From assembly GCA_030704615.1 (NCBI GenBank), contig CM060734.1:52158042-52222041 (forward strand): a stretch of DNA of 64,000 nucleotides, written 5' to 3'. Below, one piece after another: positions 1 through 10,477 of the stretch. Position 1 is the first letter of the stretch. Each line of letters starts with the position of its first letter. Origin of the DNA: Takakia lepidozioides. Taxonomy: Eukaryota; Streptophyta; Takakiopsida; Takakiales; Takakiaceae. The translations under genes and the position numbers were made by a program. The notes under the pieces were generated by a model. The model did not search any database. It had not been told where the DNA came from and saw only the letters and a program-made list of their open reading frames with translations.

Positions 1-1240
1 CGCCTCTCATCCCACATCTGCCATGGGTGTTTGCAACCCACGATCCTGTGCTCGCCCCCACTCACTGCCTCAACCGTCCCGGTTGGCAGGGAGGATGCAC
101 CATCCAATGGGAGTGTAGAAGTAGCCATCAATGCTTGCAATCTCCGTTGCTCAGCCATGCACAAGCAAATTATCCATGTCAAGCAATTTAAATCCATTGC
201 TTGACCCAACACTTGATGGCGTGATGACTCTGACAGAACTGGCACATCTGTAGTGCCGGTGGCAAATCCCATTGCCCGCTCTCGTTTATCCGCATTGGGC
301 TCCACCAATTGCTGTAGCACACTCTCCCAAATCAACCCAGGACCATTGTCTTGAAAAGCATGAGACGAGGGAAAGCTCATGAGCGTAGGCAAGGCCGCAC
401 GTGGCTGCCCCACTTGATTGACCACGGCTAGAGGTGGACGATCATCATGTCGCACTCTCTGTGGTTGCCTCCCTTGGTCCAAAATGCCTTCAACCGTAAG
501 ATTGGGTGGCCGTTGAATGGAATCGTATGCTCTCTTGAGCAGCTCTGGTGGTGCAAGATTGGTCCACCACAATCGAGGTTGATGCGCGCGTGATCCCACA
601 GATGCTGCATCCAATAACACCGCCGATCCAATCCAAGACCGCACCTGATGCACACTGGCCATTACCCTGGCCCGAGAATCCCCCATAAGATGAACATTCT
701 CTAAGATATAGCCTAGAGGTTGCACTTGCCTCGTCTGCAAGTCCCGCAACACTCGCAACATCTCCCAAAACAAATGCGATCGTGCATCATGCAAGCCATT
801 CCCATGACCTGCGGGAGAGTGTCATTGGCAAGGCCATCCAGCTATCACCAAGTCAATGGAACCATACCGGTCCAAATCATCCGCCCCCAGCAAGGTAATG
901 TCTGCTGGCAAGGCCTTTTGATACCTTTGAATTGTTGAGAGAGGCAACAATTCAGGATACCGGTGTGTGAACAAGACGATGTGGCGCATAGAAATACGCC
1001 GAGCTATCTCATCATTCTCCACATACAAGTACTTGCGTAATTTAATCCCTGCTTGCAACACTCCTGCAAGCCCAGTGTTCATGCCTCCAAACAGGTCTAG
1101 CAAACAAATCCCTGAGTCAGGTGGTTGCCAAGTAATGGGCACCGTGTCCAAAGGAGCTAACTCAGGAGGTCTAGGTGATGTCACTAAACTCCCCTCACTC
1201 ATCAATGGAAAAGGCCTCCTGCCATGCTTGGTGCACACAC
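1..1240 (-). pseudogene. Retrotransposon-encoded C5 cytosine DNA methyltransferase, copy B
   Basis: A broken C5-methyltransferase domain that in sense order follows the protease directly. Motif I reads LLDLFGGMNTGL (AdoMet binding, near 1,081-1,116). Motif IV is GWPCQ with the catalytic Pro-Cys (near 820-840), motif VI is ENV (near 700), and a motif IX/X block ends in VLGQAMDLNCLTWII (about 165-222). The order is I, IV, VI, then target-recognition region, then X, as in DNMT3-like or prokaryotic enzymes and unlike the permuted plant DRM enzymes. The reading frame has a stop just after PCQ, where copy C has Gly, and further frameshifts beyond, so this copy cannot make an active enzyme. The family assignment is from motifs; the exact clade is not resolved. 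Confidence 0.87.
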
Positions 1241-2290
1241 TCGCCTGCTACTCGATGCAAATTCCCAACCGTACCCCACAGTGGAATATGCATAGGCACA
1301 TGAGGAAGCAAATCAGCCTTGTATGCCAATTGTTTGTCCTCATCAGGTGATGGCCTATCATCTGCATGGCTATTGCCCTCCAAGAGCTCACCACCCCAAG
1401 CCACCACCCCTAAAAATGCAGCCAATGTGGGCATCATGTTTCTATGATCCACTACTACATTCCCAATAAACCGCATTGGGAGCAGTGCACATCGGCCATC
1501 TCCTGACTGCCATTCCGGCCTATAGGATGTCGTTTCCTCCCAAAAGTCCAGAGTGAACCCCATGGGGTATAACACCGCCCTACCAACAAGCACATCATAA
1601 GACATCGCGTCCGTAACAATGGTTTTAGCTCTCATGACAGAGCTGGCCGTAGGATGATCCGGCTGCAATCGAATGAAAAGCTCATGACATATAATCCCTC
1701 GTGCCTTCTCTGAACCGCCCAAAGATGTTTGAATTTGGAAAGGGCAAGGCTCCAAATCCGCCCAAGCCTGCAATTGCTGCTCTTCCCAATATCAATGGTT
1801 GTGCTCCCGAGTCCAACAAGACCCGTAGTGGCCTATACCTCCTCCCGGCTGGGCCACCCAACTGAAACACACCATCTTGATTGTCCACCAGGACTACCCC
1901 AGGAGTCACCATACTACGCTTAATGGCTGGTCTAGCTTGCAATTCCTGCGACCTTGCAGCTGCCGCTTGTCATGGTGCAGCTGTGGCTATCTTCACCCTT
2001 GAGTCCAGGGCATCCATGCATTGCACATTATCCGGTATCCCCACAGATAGTGCCGATGCATCACCACTCTCACAAAGTCTAGCTGCTAGTCTGAACACAG
2101 CAGCTGGCCGAATCCCCGGCATTGCAATTGTCATTGCAGAAAACAATGGAGCTTGACAAACCGTTGTAGCCGCCCCCAACAATATACTGGCTGCACCTTG
2201 CTTTGCAGCACCACCCACTGGCATTTCCCGAGCCACACCAATTCTCCCCACTGGCACTCGTGGCTCTACCTTGACACACTTGGGCGAGCG
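1195..2290 (-). pseudogene. Retropepsin-like protease region, copy B
   Basis: The region between gag and methyltransferase encodes an aspartic-protease segment with the active-site motif LLDSGAQPLILG, followed by a conserved YDVLVGRAVLYPMGF stretch that recurs in copies A and C. The frame shifts near 1,700-1,940, so the segment is broken. In copy C the same region is fused in frame to the methyltransferase. The protease would process the Gag-Pol polyprotein in the retrotransposon particle. Confidence 0.75.
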
Positions 2291-2397
2291 GGTACCATCG
2301 ATGGTGTAGTTGGCACTGTCTCAGCCAATGTGAAAGACTGTGGAAGCCTTGTCTGTCGACTTGCTTCCCCTCTTTGTGGATCCAAATCCACATCTGC

Positions 2398-3408
2398 TCA
2401 TCTTGGCTCAGGAGCACGCGTTGTTGCTCGAGTGATAGCAGCTGCAGAGTCCACATGCAATGGTCCTGCAAGTGCGGCTCCAAACATGAAGCCTATACCA
2501 ATCTGGTCTTCCCTAGACATAGGAGGTTGTGCAGGTGGGGCTTGAACCTCAGGCCTTGGAGCTGGTGCAACATGAGTAGTGGCCATGGTAGCAAGACGTT
2601 GCTCTAGCTGGGCAAGCCTATCCATCATGCATTGGTCATGACCTTGACCTTGACCTTGTGCTCCTTGGTTCTGGTTACGACCTCCACCGCGACCTCTGCC
2701 TCATCTACCTCTCTGGACTACATTGCCTCATCCTTGGCCACCATTGTTCCTTTGGAATTGGCCTGGCCGTAGCTCAGGATGTAAGTCATAACAATGGGCC
2801 TCCTCATGCCCATACTTGCCACAATGCCCACACTGTAGTTGTGTAGGCTGTGCCTGTGCCGACCCTTTGCCTCTCTCCGGGCAATCTCTCTTAACATGGG
2901 GTCCTCCACAATCCCAACATGTCACACCCGACTGTTGTTGGCCTGAGAATGAAGGAAGTGACCTCTGCAATTGAGATCCTCTCTGTCCTTCCCTGGGCTT
3001 CGCTTGAGCCCCCTTGTTGCCTTGAGCACGTTGGGGTAGTGGTGGTTGTTGGCTAGGAGTCCCACTTCGTTGTGTCTCCTTACCAAATCCCACCATGACC
3101 ACACGCTCCTCCACCATATTGAGCTCTATCCGCTCTGCTAGCAAAAACACGTTTGCTAAGGTGGGTTGGTCCACTTGTAGGAGAGTTGCATCCCGCACCC
3201 TTCTCCTCAGCTCCTTGTCCAATATCCCATACCAGAATTGGATTGCTTGAGCTTCCGTAACCCCTTGGGTCACATTTATCAATCGCCTCATACGCGTGTA
3301 AGCCTCCCTCGAACTCTCAGTAGGCCTCCGCTGGAACTCTTGCAAGCTCCGCAACTTCTCTGTCCTTATTCCCTGGTAATTTCTCCTTAACTCCTCGAAG
3401 AACTCCAC
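2398..3408 (-). pseudogene. gag: Gag (capsid and nucleocapsid part), copy B
   Basis: This is a retrotransposon Gag fragment. It begins near FFEELRRNYQG, passes through the capsid-like stretch AIQFWYGILDKELRRRVRDA, and ends in two zinc knuckles. The first is CWDCGGPHVKRDC, with an unusual CX2CX3HX4C spacing; the second is CGHCGKYGHEEAHC with the standard CX2CX4HX4C. A basic, Gly/Gln-rich tail follows. Frame is open from 3,408 to about 2,728 and continues in another frame (MMDRLAQLEQRL segment) to 2,398. The N-terminal part of Gag is missing on this strand because it lies inverted immediately to the right. Confidence 0.85.
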
Positions 3409-3425
3409 AACTGTTCACGTCTTTT

Positions 3426-3726
3426 ATGGCGTGGAAAGGGCTGTTTCAGCACCTTGAGAGGCCGCCTATAGATGACTACCATGAGTTTAGGTGGGGAAAT
3501 GAGGTGGAGATTGAGGAGTGGCGACAATATTGGTCACCTGACTATATCTCCATCACTAGAGGCACAAGGGCAGCGGCGACACCAGCAGCTACACCAACAT
3601 CCCCACGGCAAGCACTAGTAGTGGGACAAGTAAAGATGGAGCTGGGAAATCCACTCAAGCTCCTGCTGCACCACCAACACCCGTGCCTGCCTTATTGTGG
3701 CATGACTTTCTAGGACTATATGCTAG
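3426..3726 (+). pseudogene. Inverted N-terminal gag fragment, copy B
   Basis: The plus strand encodes AWKGLFQHLERPPIDDYHEF and then a WSPDYISITRGT segment. In copy C these lie upstream of the FFQELRRNYQG capsid segment on the same (minus) strand. Here they are in the opposite orientation and abut the remainder of gag within about 20 bp. Homology fades after about 3,720. This is a simple inversion breakpoint, possibly from autointegration or later rearrangement. Confidence 0.8.
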
Positions 3727-4440
3727 GAAGTGTGGTTGGACAGCGATGTATGTTGTGGCACGATGCTTAGGTGCACGACACTTTCCTTGAGCAATGATTG
3801 GCCCTTCATGTGAGAGATTTGGAATTTCCAGTACTTGTGGTCGCTGGAAATTCGCAAAAAAATAGCAAAATGAATATATCAGTGTATGAAACCTTGACAG
3901 GGGCGATTGCAAAAATAGCAAAGTGGGTTTTCCTTGGACAATAACTGGATAAAAAACTACTCAATAAATTCATGGAAAACAATAAATTGGTTTTTTCTGA
4001 GATATGGAATTTCAAGTACTTTTGGTCGCTGGAAATTCGCGAAAATTAGTTGTGTGTTTGTTTTGTTGGTTTTGTAGCGTTGAGATGTCCCAAACCGCGG
4101 GGCCCAACCTTGGTGCTTGGTACCGTTGGAAAGCCCTCGACGATGAGGGGTGCACTGGCTTGGTCTCATGATTTTTGGACCCGCTTTGTGAGAGATGTGG
4201 AATTCCAGTACTTTTGGTCGTTGGAAATTCGCGAAAAATAGCAAAGTGGACTTTCTTGGAGCAAATGATTGGCCCTTGATGTGGGAGATTTGGTATTTGA
4301 AGTACTTTTGGTCGCTGGAAATTCATGAAACATCGCAAAGTGGATATATCAATATACAAAGCCTCGACAAGGGAGATTGCAAAAATAGCAAAGTGGGTCT
4401 TTTTTGGACCGGTATATAGGTCTTGGGCGGGTATCAACTA
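3727..4440. repeat. Degenerate repeat array, unit containing TTTTGGTCGCTGGAAATTCG
   Basis: A motif close to TTTTGGTCGCTGGAAATTCG recurs near 3,835, 4,020, 4,210 and 4,305. It is accompanied by AATAGCAAAGTGG and GGAGCAATGATTGGCCC blocks at similar spacing, giving a degenerate repeat of roughly 100-200 bp. No gene is seen. It lies directly against the rearranged end of copy B. Confidence 0.6.
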
Positions 4441-4955
4441 GGGTAAGGGTAATGGTATGAAGGATCATGCGGGTACCTACAAGGGCAAAACCCGGCAATA
4501 CCCTGGTGGGGTAGGATACATGGACTTCTAAAACCCTGGCGCAAAACATACCGGTCTGGTCTTCTTCATCGCGTTACCACTCCAGTACCATGCATGCGTC
4601 GGTTGAGGGACATGATGCAAGGGTAGGGTCTAGGGTAGTTTGTGGTTAGGGATATTAACTACATATAGTGTTTTCAAGAGGGCACTTCAATGAGGATGAG
4701 TTACAGGATGCTAATATGTTTGAAGAGGAGTAGATAAATGCAATTTGTTAGTTTTTGCTCTTAAAGAGTGATAGAGAAGAGTTAGGGGCCATTTGGGAAA
4801 AATTTCAATATTGAAATGGGCCATTTCAACTATTCAAATGGCCATTTGAATAGTTGAAATCTTAATATGATTTAAAGGGCCTCCGTCCATTTTTTTTATT
4901 TTTTATTTTTAAATTTTTTAAGAGTTAGAAAGAATTGCACTAGTGTAGCTGGTAT
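4441..4955. other. Intergenic, no gene seen
   Basis: AT-rich sequence with scattered GGGTA/TACCC motifs and an inverted ATTTCAACTATTCAAATGGC segment near 4,820-4,860. No coding potential is seen. The last 20 bp resemble a hAT-like terminus that may pair with sequence near 15,112-15,128, on the far side of retrotransposon copy A. Confidence 0.4.
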
Positions 4956-4959
4956 CAGA

Positions 4960-5124
4960 TGTCGTGCGCATACATATCGCTACACAACTACATCGCTGTC
5001 CAAAACCACACAACACATGTGCACACCACACACTAGTATACCACTAGTCCAACACTAGGCTACAACTGTCATCACTAGGCTGCCAACACTCTGCCCCACT
5101 ATGGCAGTCACTAGTCCACATCAA
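4960..5124 (-). repeat. Outer X' block at the 3' end of copy A
   Basis: This is a second copy of the X block seen at 5,436-5,626, starting TGTCGTGCGCATACATATCG and ending directly against the TGATAACG end of L. On the sense strand it follows the 3' end of L, so the L/X' boundary reads like a two-LTR circle junction. There is no matching X next to the LTR at the other end of the element. Confidence 0.75.
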
Positions 5125-5433
5125 TGATAACGAAGAAATCAAGCCAAGCTCATGCCGAGCTTCACAAAAGCTGAAGGCTAAACTCATGCATATATAACCC
5201 TCATCACTCAATCAAGTCAAGCCCCGTGCACCCCACGCCATGGGGAATCCACACTACGCGCCATAGCTAGGCGCGGTGAGGCTCAACTCGAGAAAAATGA
5301 GCCTCCCGCGCTTGCCGTGAAAGATACCACTTCCATGGCCTAAATCTCTGCGCTTGACCCCTGGATTGCACGATTGGGCCAATCCCAAGCTATTTCCTAG
5401 CTAGTTTCACACTAGTGGTAAAATAACTTGACA
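5125..5433 (-). repeat. 3' LTR core (L) of copy A
   Basis: Begins TGATAACG and ends AACTTGACA on the plus strand, and matches 14,513-14,910 at the other end of the element. It contains CTCGAGAAAAATG at 5,287-5,299, a slightly decayed version of the sequence complementary to the element's PBS. Together with X on its right it forms a TG...CA unit abutting the PPT. Confidence 0.85.
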
Positions 5434-5435
5434 GC

Positions 5436-5626
5436 TGTCGTGCGCATACATATCGCTACACAACTACATCATCGCTGTCCAAAACCACACAACACATGTG
5501 CACACCACACACTAGTATACCACTAGTCTACCACTAGTCCAGCCACTAGTCCAACCACTAGGCTACAACTAGTCAGTCACTAGGCTGCCACTACGCTGCC
5601 CACTATGGCAGTCACTAGTCCACACA
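5436..5626 (-). repeat. Inner X block (U3 side of the 3' LTR) of copy A
   Basis: Lies between L and the polypurine tract. It shares its first 60 bp or so (TGTCGTGCGCATACATATCG, then the GCTACACAACTACATCGCTG region) with the outer X' block and with the X blocks of copy C. It ends CACACA immediately before the PPT, which is where reverse transcription would set the LTR boundary. ACTAGT-containing short repeats fill its second half. Confidence 0.75.
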
Positions 5627-5642
5627 ATCGCCCCCCTAGCTG
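5627..5642 (-). promoter_or_regulatory. Polypurine tract, copy A
   Basis: The sense strand reads AGCTAGGGGGGCGAT directly before the TGTG start of the X block. A second copy of this tract and about 70 bp of its flank is present at 5,704-5,770, a local tandem duplication. It is the expected primer for plus-strand DNA synthesis. Confidence 0.7.
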
Positions 5643-5949
5643 GTGCTTAGGTCCCTCTAAGTCCAGGTAGCCACAAGATGTGATAGTGACCATAGCCGTG
5701 TCCACACTAAAATCGCCCCCCCTAGCTGGGCTTAGGTCCCTATAAGTCACAGGTAGCCACAAGATGTGATAGACATAGCCTCCAAGTCCTCCACACCTAT
5801 CCCTATACATCACATCGATAGATCAAGAGGCCGGGTGCAAGAGTTGCCCCTCGTTCGTCGCCGTCTGGGAACCTGTGACTTGAGCTTGGGATCTCATGTA
5901 TTGACTCCTATGAGCTTGGCCTCCCATGTCTTGTTAGCTGCCTCCAGTC

Positions 5950-6639
5950 ATGTCCACTGCCACTATCCAGGCAGTGTGGACACAACCATCATCCGTCAGG
6001 AACCTCTCAAGAGGTGGTGTCAACATCCCATATGTCCAACCCTTGAGCACCGATCACACACCAGCATGGTGGTTGCCCTTTGGCAGACCCACAGAGCATG
6101 CACCTCAAACCTTGCAGGTACCACTGCCAAGTTTGGGTCAACTCTGCCATCGACATTGGGAAGGTGGACATGGGCACAAGTACGCACAGGTCTTCCAAGT
6201 CATGCCATCACGACCCTCTAAGATCAGGACCCCTGAGGGCAACACCTCTCGAACCTCAGAATAACACGCCCTGCAGTAACATCCAGAGTCGTAGGAGCAG
6301 TCTGCTTGCCAATAAACATAGTCACCAGGGCTAAAACCCCGAAACCCCAGGACGATATCCTCCACCACGTATAGTGGCTACCTCAACGTATAACAGTGCT
6401 GTGCAATGGCAAGGTCTCAAAGGCCATGGGCATGATTTCTTGAACAACTCTGCACGCTGATCACATGCACGTACCCACACGTCCGGATCGTCAAGGTTAA
6501 GGACTGACAGTGTCCCTACGAATGGCTGCAGGCAAATCGGCTCTCGGCCAAAGAGAAGGAAAATATGGTGAGAAGGAGGCAAGTGATGCTTGTTTGTGAA
6601 CCTGTAGCCCATGGCTAACCAAGGACCTGAAGATCCCAA
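5950..6639 (-). pseudogene. Integrase C-terminus and PHD finger remnant, copy A
   Basis: The frame carries LNLDDPDVWVRACDQRAELF and later FSPGDYVYWQ, matching the integrase tail of copy C. Next come a VREVLPSGVLILEGRDG motif and then RCMLCGSAKGQP, the start of the PHD finger. The remaining zinc ligands are displaced by frameshifts, so the finger is broken here. Its presence in both copies shows that the PHD module belongs to the family and is not a one-off fusion. Confidence 0.75.
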
Positions 6640-7200
6640 TTCCTAGGTGTCCCTTCTGCAAGCCATACTTGCGCAAACCATTTCTTCACCGTCTGAACAA
6701 CTCCTCTGCTAAGCCATCGGCTCAGGATGATCCCGAGAAGTGGGCGGTGGTCTATCAAGGCTTTATCACACAAAGCCTGAAACTCCCCCAAGAAACTCTC
6801 TCCCTTGGTCCGTGAGTACCTCCGCTGGAGCACCAAATCGGCTAAGCACACGATCCAAGAATGCATACGCAGCCCCCTCACTAGCCTTGTCAGGCAATGG
6901 ACCAACTCAATCCACTGGAGAAGTGCTCCACCATCACCAACACATATGTGGTGGCGCATAGTCAATGGCAACGGTCCTGCGAAGTCAAGACTCACCTGTA
7001 GCCCAATCCATGATAGGTAAAGATGCAACTGTGGTGTAGGGGCGTTGAATGAAGCACGCACCCTGTCACACACCATGCACCTAGCCACAAACTGTTGCAC
7101 CTCTGTATGCATACCACGCCACCAATACTGCCCCTGCAGTAAACTGTGAGTGCGTCGCACTCCAAAATGCCCCAACTCCTCATGGGCATGCCGCACTAAC
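6615..7200 (-). pseudogene. Integrase (HHCC zinc domain and decayed DDE core), copy A
   Basis: The N-terminal zinc-binding domain is clear: HAHEELGHFGVRRTHS and then CMVCDRV give the His-His-Cys-Cys pattern. The core follows with LDFAGPLPLT around the first catalytic Asp. Further on come remnants of the second Asp region (TKGESFLGEFQALCDKALID) and the VVQTVKK helix. Substitutions and frameshifts damage the central part. The enzyme family inserts retrotransposon cDNA into host DNA. Confidence 0.8.
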
Positions 7201-7208
7201 CGTGCACG

Positions 7209-7523
7209 CTATGTGGGGTGAGGCACAATCCTCAACCCGACCACCCTCCCACACTCGAAGTAGGTGTATCCCCTACCCTTGAACCTCTTGGCTCGTTGCA
7301 GGATCCGATCCCTCTCCCTGGCAGTCACAATGGCTGCCGTGTCTCCCGTGCGGAGGTAGTCCAACACAGCCGAATCCTCATGTATATCTCTGGCACCACC
7401 TAGCTCATCACTAGCCTCAGGGTCCTCAGACACTCCGTCTACAGTCATCCCTGTTGTAGGTCCATTCTGACCTCCCGATGCCAAGATACACAAAAATGCA
7501 GATGCATGCCATCCCGGCACCAT
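7209..7523 (-). pseudogene. Linker between RNase H and integrase, copy A
   Basis: An open frame of about 104 codons ending YTYFECGRVVGLRIVPHPT, in the position of the linker between RNase H and the integrase zinc domain in gypsy elements. The equivalent region near 19,640-19,870 in copy C encodes related but frameshifted sequence. No catalytic motif is visible. Confidence 0.55.
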
Positions 7524-7559
7524 CTCCTCGTCCGTCTCACCATGCCACTGAGCTCCAGT

Positions 7560-7955
7560 TCAATCCATCCGCATCCCGATTACCAACCCGGTCGATGCAC
7601 AACCTGAAATCATACTCCGAGAGTTAAGTGCCCACCGTGCAAGCTTCCCCGTAAGCTTGTCTGACTCCATCAACCACTTGAGTGGCTGGTGATCCGTGAC
7701 AAGGGTGAAAAGATTGCCGTATAGATAGCACCTGAAGTGTGCCACGGCCCACACTGCAGCTAAGCACTCTCCCTCATATGAGCTGTACTTAGCCTCTGCA
7801 AGCGTTGTTCGAGCGCTAGCGTAAGCCACTACGAACTCTCTTCCCTCATCATCCACCTGTGTGAGCACCCGCTCCCAAGCCCAGCATGCTCCAATCTGTA
7901 TGCAGCTGAAAGGACGCCCCCTGATAGGTCGTCTCAAGATAGGCGCCGAGGTCAA
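7560..7955 (-). pseudogene. RNase H domain, copy A
   Basis: Ty3-type RNase H following RT. It reads TSAPILRRPIRGRPF, then FVVAYASARTTLAEAKYSSY with the EGECLAAVWAVAHFRCYLYG stretch and TDHQPLKWLM, the usual landmarks of the gypsy RNase H fold with its acidic residues. Frame is open for about 130 codons and is lost after SRSMISGCAS. It would degrade the RNA strand during reverse transcription. Confidence 0.85.
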
Positions 7956-8099
7956 CCTCGCCTTGAGCTCTTGAAAAGCTCATTCCTGCTCATCTTCCCA
8001 CTGCCACTCCTGGTCCACCTTGGTCAGCTTGGTTAGAGCCTTTTGCAATGGTACTAAATCCCTTGACAAACCGTCTATAATAGTTTGCCAACCCCATGA

Positions 8100-8890
8100 A
8101 AGCTCGAACTCGGCTCATATCCGTGGGGCGTGGAATTTGTTGCAATGGCCTCTACCTTAGTCTGCTGTACCCCAATCCTCCAGGATATATCATGTGACCC
8201 AGATACTCAATCTGGTTGTGGAAAAACTTGCACTTCCCCGGATGCAACTTCAATCCGTGCGCTCTCAAGCGCTCCAATACCACCTGAAGGTGTTCTCATG
8301 CTCCTCCATCGTAACACTAAAGATGATGATGTCATCTATGTAGCACCGAGCAAAGTCCACCCCTGCTAGAATCCTATCCATGACTCTCTGAAACTCTGCA
8401 GGAGCATTCTTAAGCCCAAATGGTAAGAACCGCCAACTGATAAGGCAATCCTTGCCGTGCTCATTGATCCCCCAGAATGCCGTCTTCTGCTTGTCCGCCT
8501 CCTTGATTGGCAACTGGTGATATCCGGATCGTAAATCCAAAGTGCTAAAGCCTTAGCATGCCCGATGGCATCAAAGATCTCCTCTGGTGTGGCATGGCAT
8601 ACTTATCGGACTTGGTCTGACGATTTACAGGCCGGTAATCACCCACATACGTCTCTCCGTCCAATTGCCATAGACATCCTTCTTGGCTGGCAATCACTGT
8701 GGCTGAAGCATACTCTCCACCAGAGCTCCACCAAACCTGCCTCCCAGAGATCTTGAGTCCTCATCTGAATCAAAGACCTTCTGTCACTGTATCTATAGGG
8801 TCTCCGAAAGATTGGCGTGTCAGTGGCCAACTCAATACGGATCTCTTGACCCTTCAGTGCTCTCAGTCCTTCAAACTGAAGGCAAAGCAA
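8100..8890 (-). pseudogene. Reverse transcriptase, copy A
   Basis: Gypsy-type RT. The upstream part reads ELATDTPIFRRPYRYSDRRS and LWEAGLVELW. The palm is marked by LDLRSGYHQLPIKEADKQK, LPFGLKNAPAEFQRVMD and the catalytic YIDDII box (near 8,316-8,345). A frameshift near 8,540-8,640 separates the fingers from the palm and another follows the catalytic box. A segment similar to GLKLHPGKCKFF in copy C lies downstream. Confidence 0.88.
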
Positions 8891-9145
8891 TTCCTGTAAG
8901 CCCTCAGGAACCGCCGTATACGTCGTCTCTCTCCTCCGGTGACAATGGGTCCAATGTCAGGCTCCCAATTGTCCTCCGTAACTACAACCTTAAGTCCAGT
9001 GGGCTTAGAGGTAGAGACGCGTCCCGTGGTTGCTATGCTGCAACCTCTTGAGCAGTACTCCCTGCCTGCTCAGTCAATGACAAGACCTCATCCTGCCCCA
9101 TCCTCTTATCATTGAGGACCTCCTACACCGAGAAGAATCCCAACC

Positions 9146-10340
9146 TCATCTATCACAGCCGCCTTGGCTGCCAACTCCCTCTGAACCTCGAGCACCTCCC
9201 ACGTGTGCCATGGATGCATGCACCCCGTGGTCCTCACATGCTCGCCCCCACTCACTGCCTGTACCGTCTCGGTAGGCAGAGAGACCATTGAGGGAAGGTG
9301 TATTCCGCACTCTGCGTTGCTCAGCCAGAGCCAAGCTGATAATCCAGGTCAAGGCAATTGAGATCCATTGCTTGCCCCAACACTTGACGACGTGATGCCT
9401 CAGAAAGAGACGACACCGCCGTGGTACCAGTGGTAAACCCATTGCCCGCTCACGCTCGTCAGCATTAGGCTCCACTAACTGCTGCAACTGAGCATCCCAC
9501 AGGAGGCCAGGTCCACTATCCCGGAAAGCATGCGATCCTGGGAAGCTGAGCAGTGTAGGTAATGATGCTCGTGTTGACCCACCTTTGTTGACCACTGCAA
9601 AGGCGACACGGTCATCGTGTCTCACACGTTGAGACTGCCTCCCTGTGTCCAGAATGTTTCCACTGTGAGATGTGCTGGCCGCTGCACCCCATCAATGCTC
9701 GCTTGAGCAGTGCGGGTGGCATCATGTTAGTCCACCATAGCGTGGACGATGAGCCCGTGACCCCACTGTAGCTGCATCTAGCAACACTGCTGACCAAGCC
9801 AAGACCGGACTTGATGCACACTGGCCCCCACCCTGGCCCGAGAATCACCCATTCAGTGGCACATTCTCCAAGATGTATGCTGGAGATACAGCTTGATGAA
9901 GCTGCAAGTGGCCGCAAAACCCGCACCATCTCCCAAAACAGACCCGACCTCGATCTCGCAATCCATTGTCATGCCCGGCTGATGAATGCCCTTGGCAGGG
10001 CCAACCTGCCACTACCAGATCATGGAGCCAACCCGCTCCAAATCCTGCGCCCCCAGCAACGAAATGTCTGCTGGCAAGGCCTGCTGATATCACGAATTGC
10101 AGACACCGACACACTCAGGGTACCGCTGCACCAACTGAGCAACATGGCGAAGTGAAACGCGTTGTGCAGTCTCATCCCTCTCCACATACAGGTAACACCG
10201 AACTCGTACACCTGCCTGTAACACAGCAGCCAATCCGGTGCTGATCCCGCCAACAAGTCCAGAAGACAAATGCCTTCATCCGGAGACTGCCACACAATAG
10301 GTGTGGTGTCCAATGGAGACAATTGAGGTGGTCCTGGTGC
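9146..10340 (-). pseudogene. C5 cytosine DNA methyltransferase, copy A
   Basis: Damaged copy of the methyltransferase seen in copies B and C. Motif I starts ICLLDLLAG and is shifted out of frame right there (near 10,230-10,280). Motif IV GWPCQGHSSAGH and motif VI ENVPLNG are readable (9,845-10,114). The C-terminal block EPNADERERAMG and the LGQAMD-type motif X remnant lie at 9,300-9,480. Domain order is the same as in copy C. Inactive by frameshift. Confidence 0.85.
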
Positions 10341-10477
10341 AATCCCCACACTCTCCTCCTCTCCTGACGGTACAAAAGCCTCCACCCAGGCTTGTTGCAC
10401 CCGTCGATTCAGCATCCCGCTACAAATCCTTGCTCGTGCCCCACAATGGAGTCTGAGCAACCATGGTAGGCACCTCG

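Larger units (their letters stand above)
1..3726 (-). mobile_element. Ty3/gypsy methyltransferase retrotransposon, copy B (partial)
   Basis: This is the 5' half of a minus-strand retrotransposon cut by the window edge. In sense order it holds gag, retropepsin and the cytosine methyltransferase; RT, RNase H and integrase would lie to the left of base 1. It aligns in protein with copies A and C further along. The N-terminal part of gag is present but inverted (plus strand) from about 3,426, so the copy is rearranged. No LTR is visible for it in this window. Frameshifts and stops show it is dead. Confidence 0.85.

Noticed and set aside
822-1240. Methyltransferase as a host DRM gene fragment
   Set aside because: Motif order is unpermuted and the domain sits in the same Pol position in three element copies, so it is not a stray host DRM.
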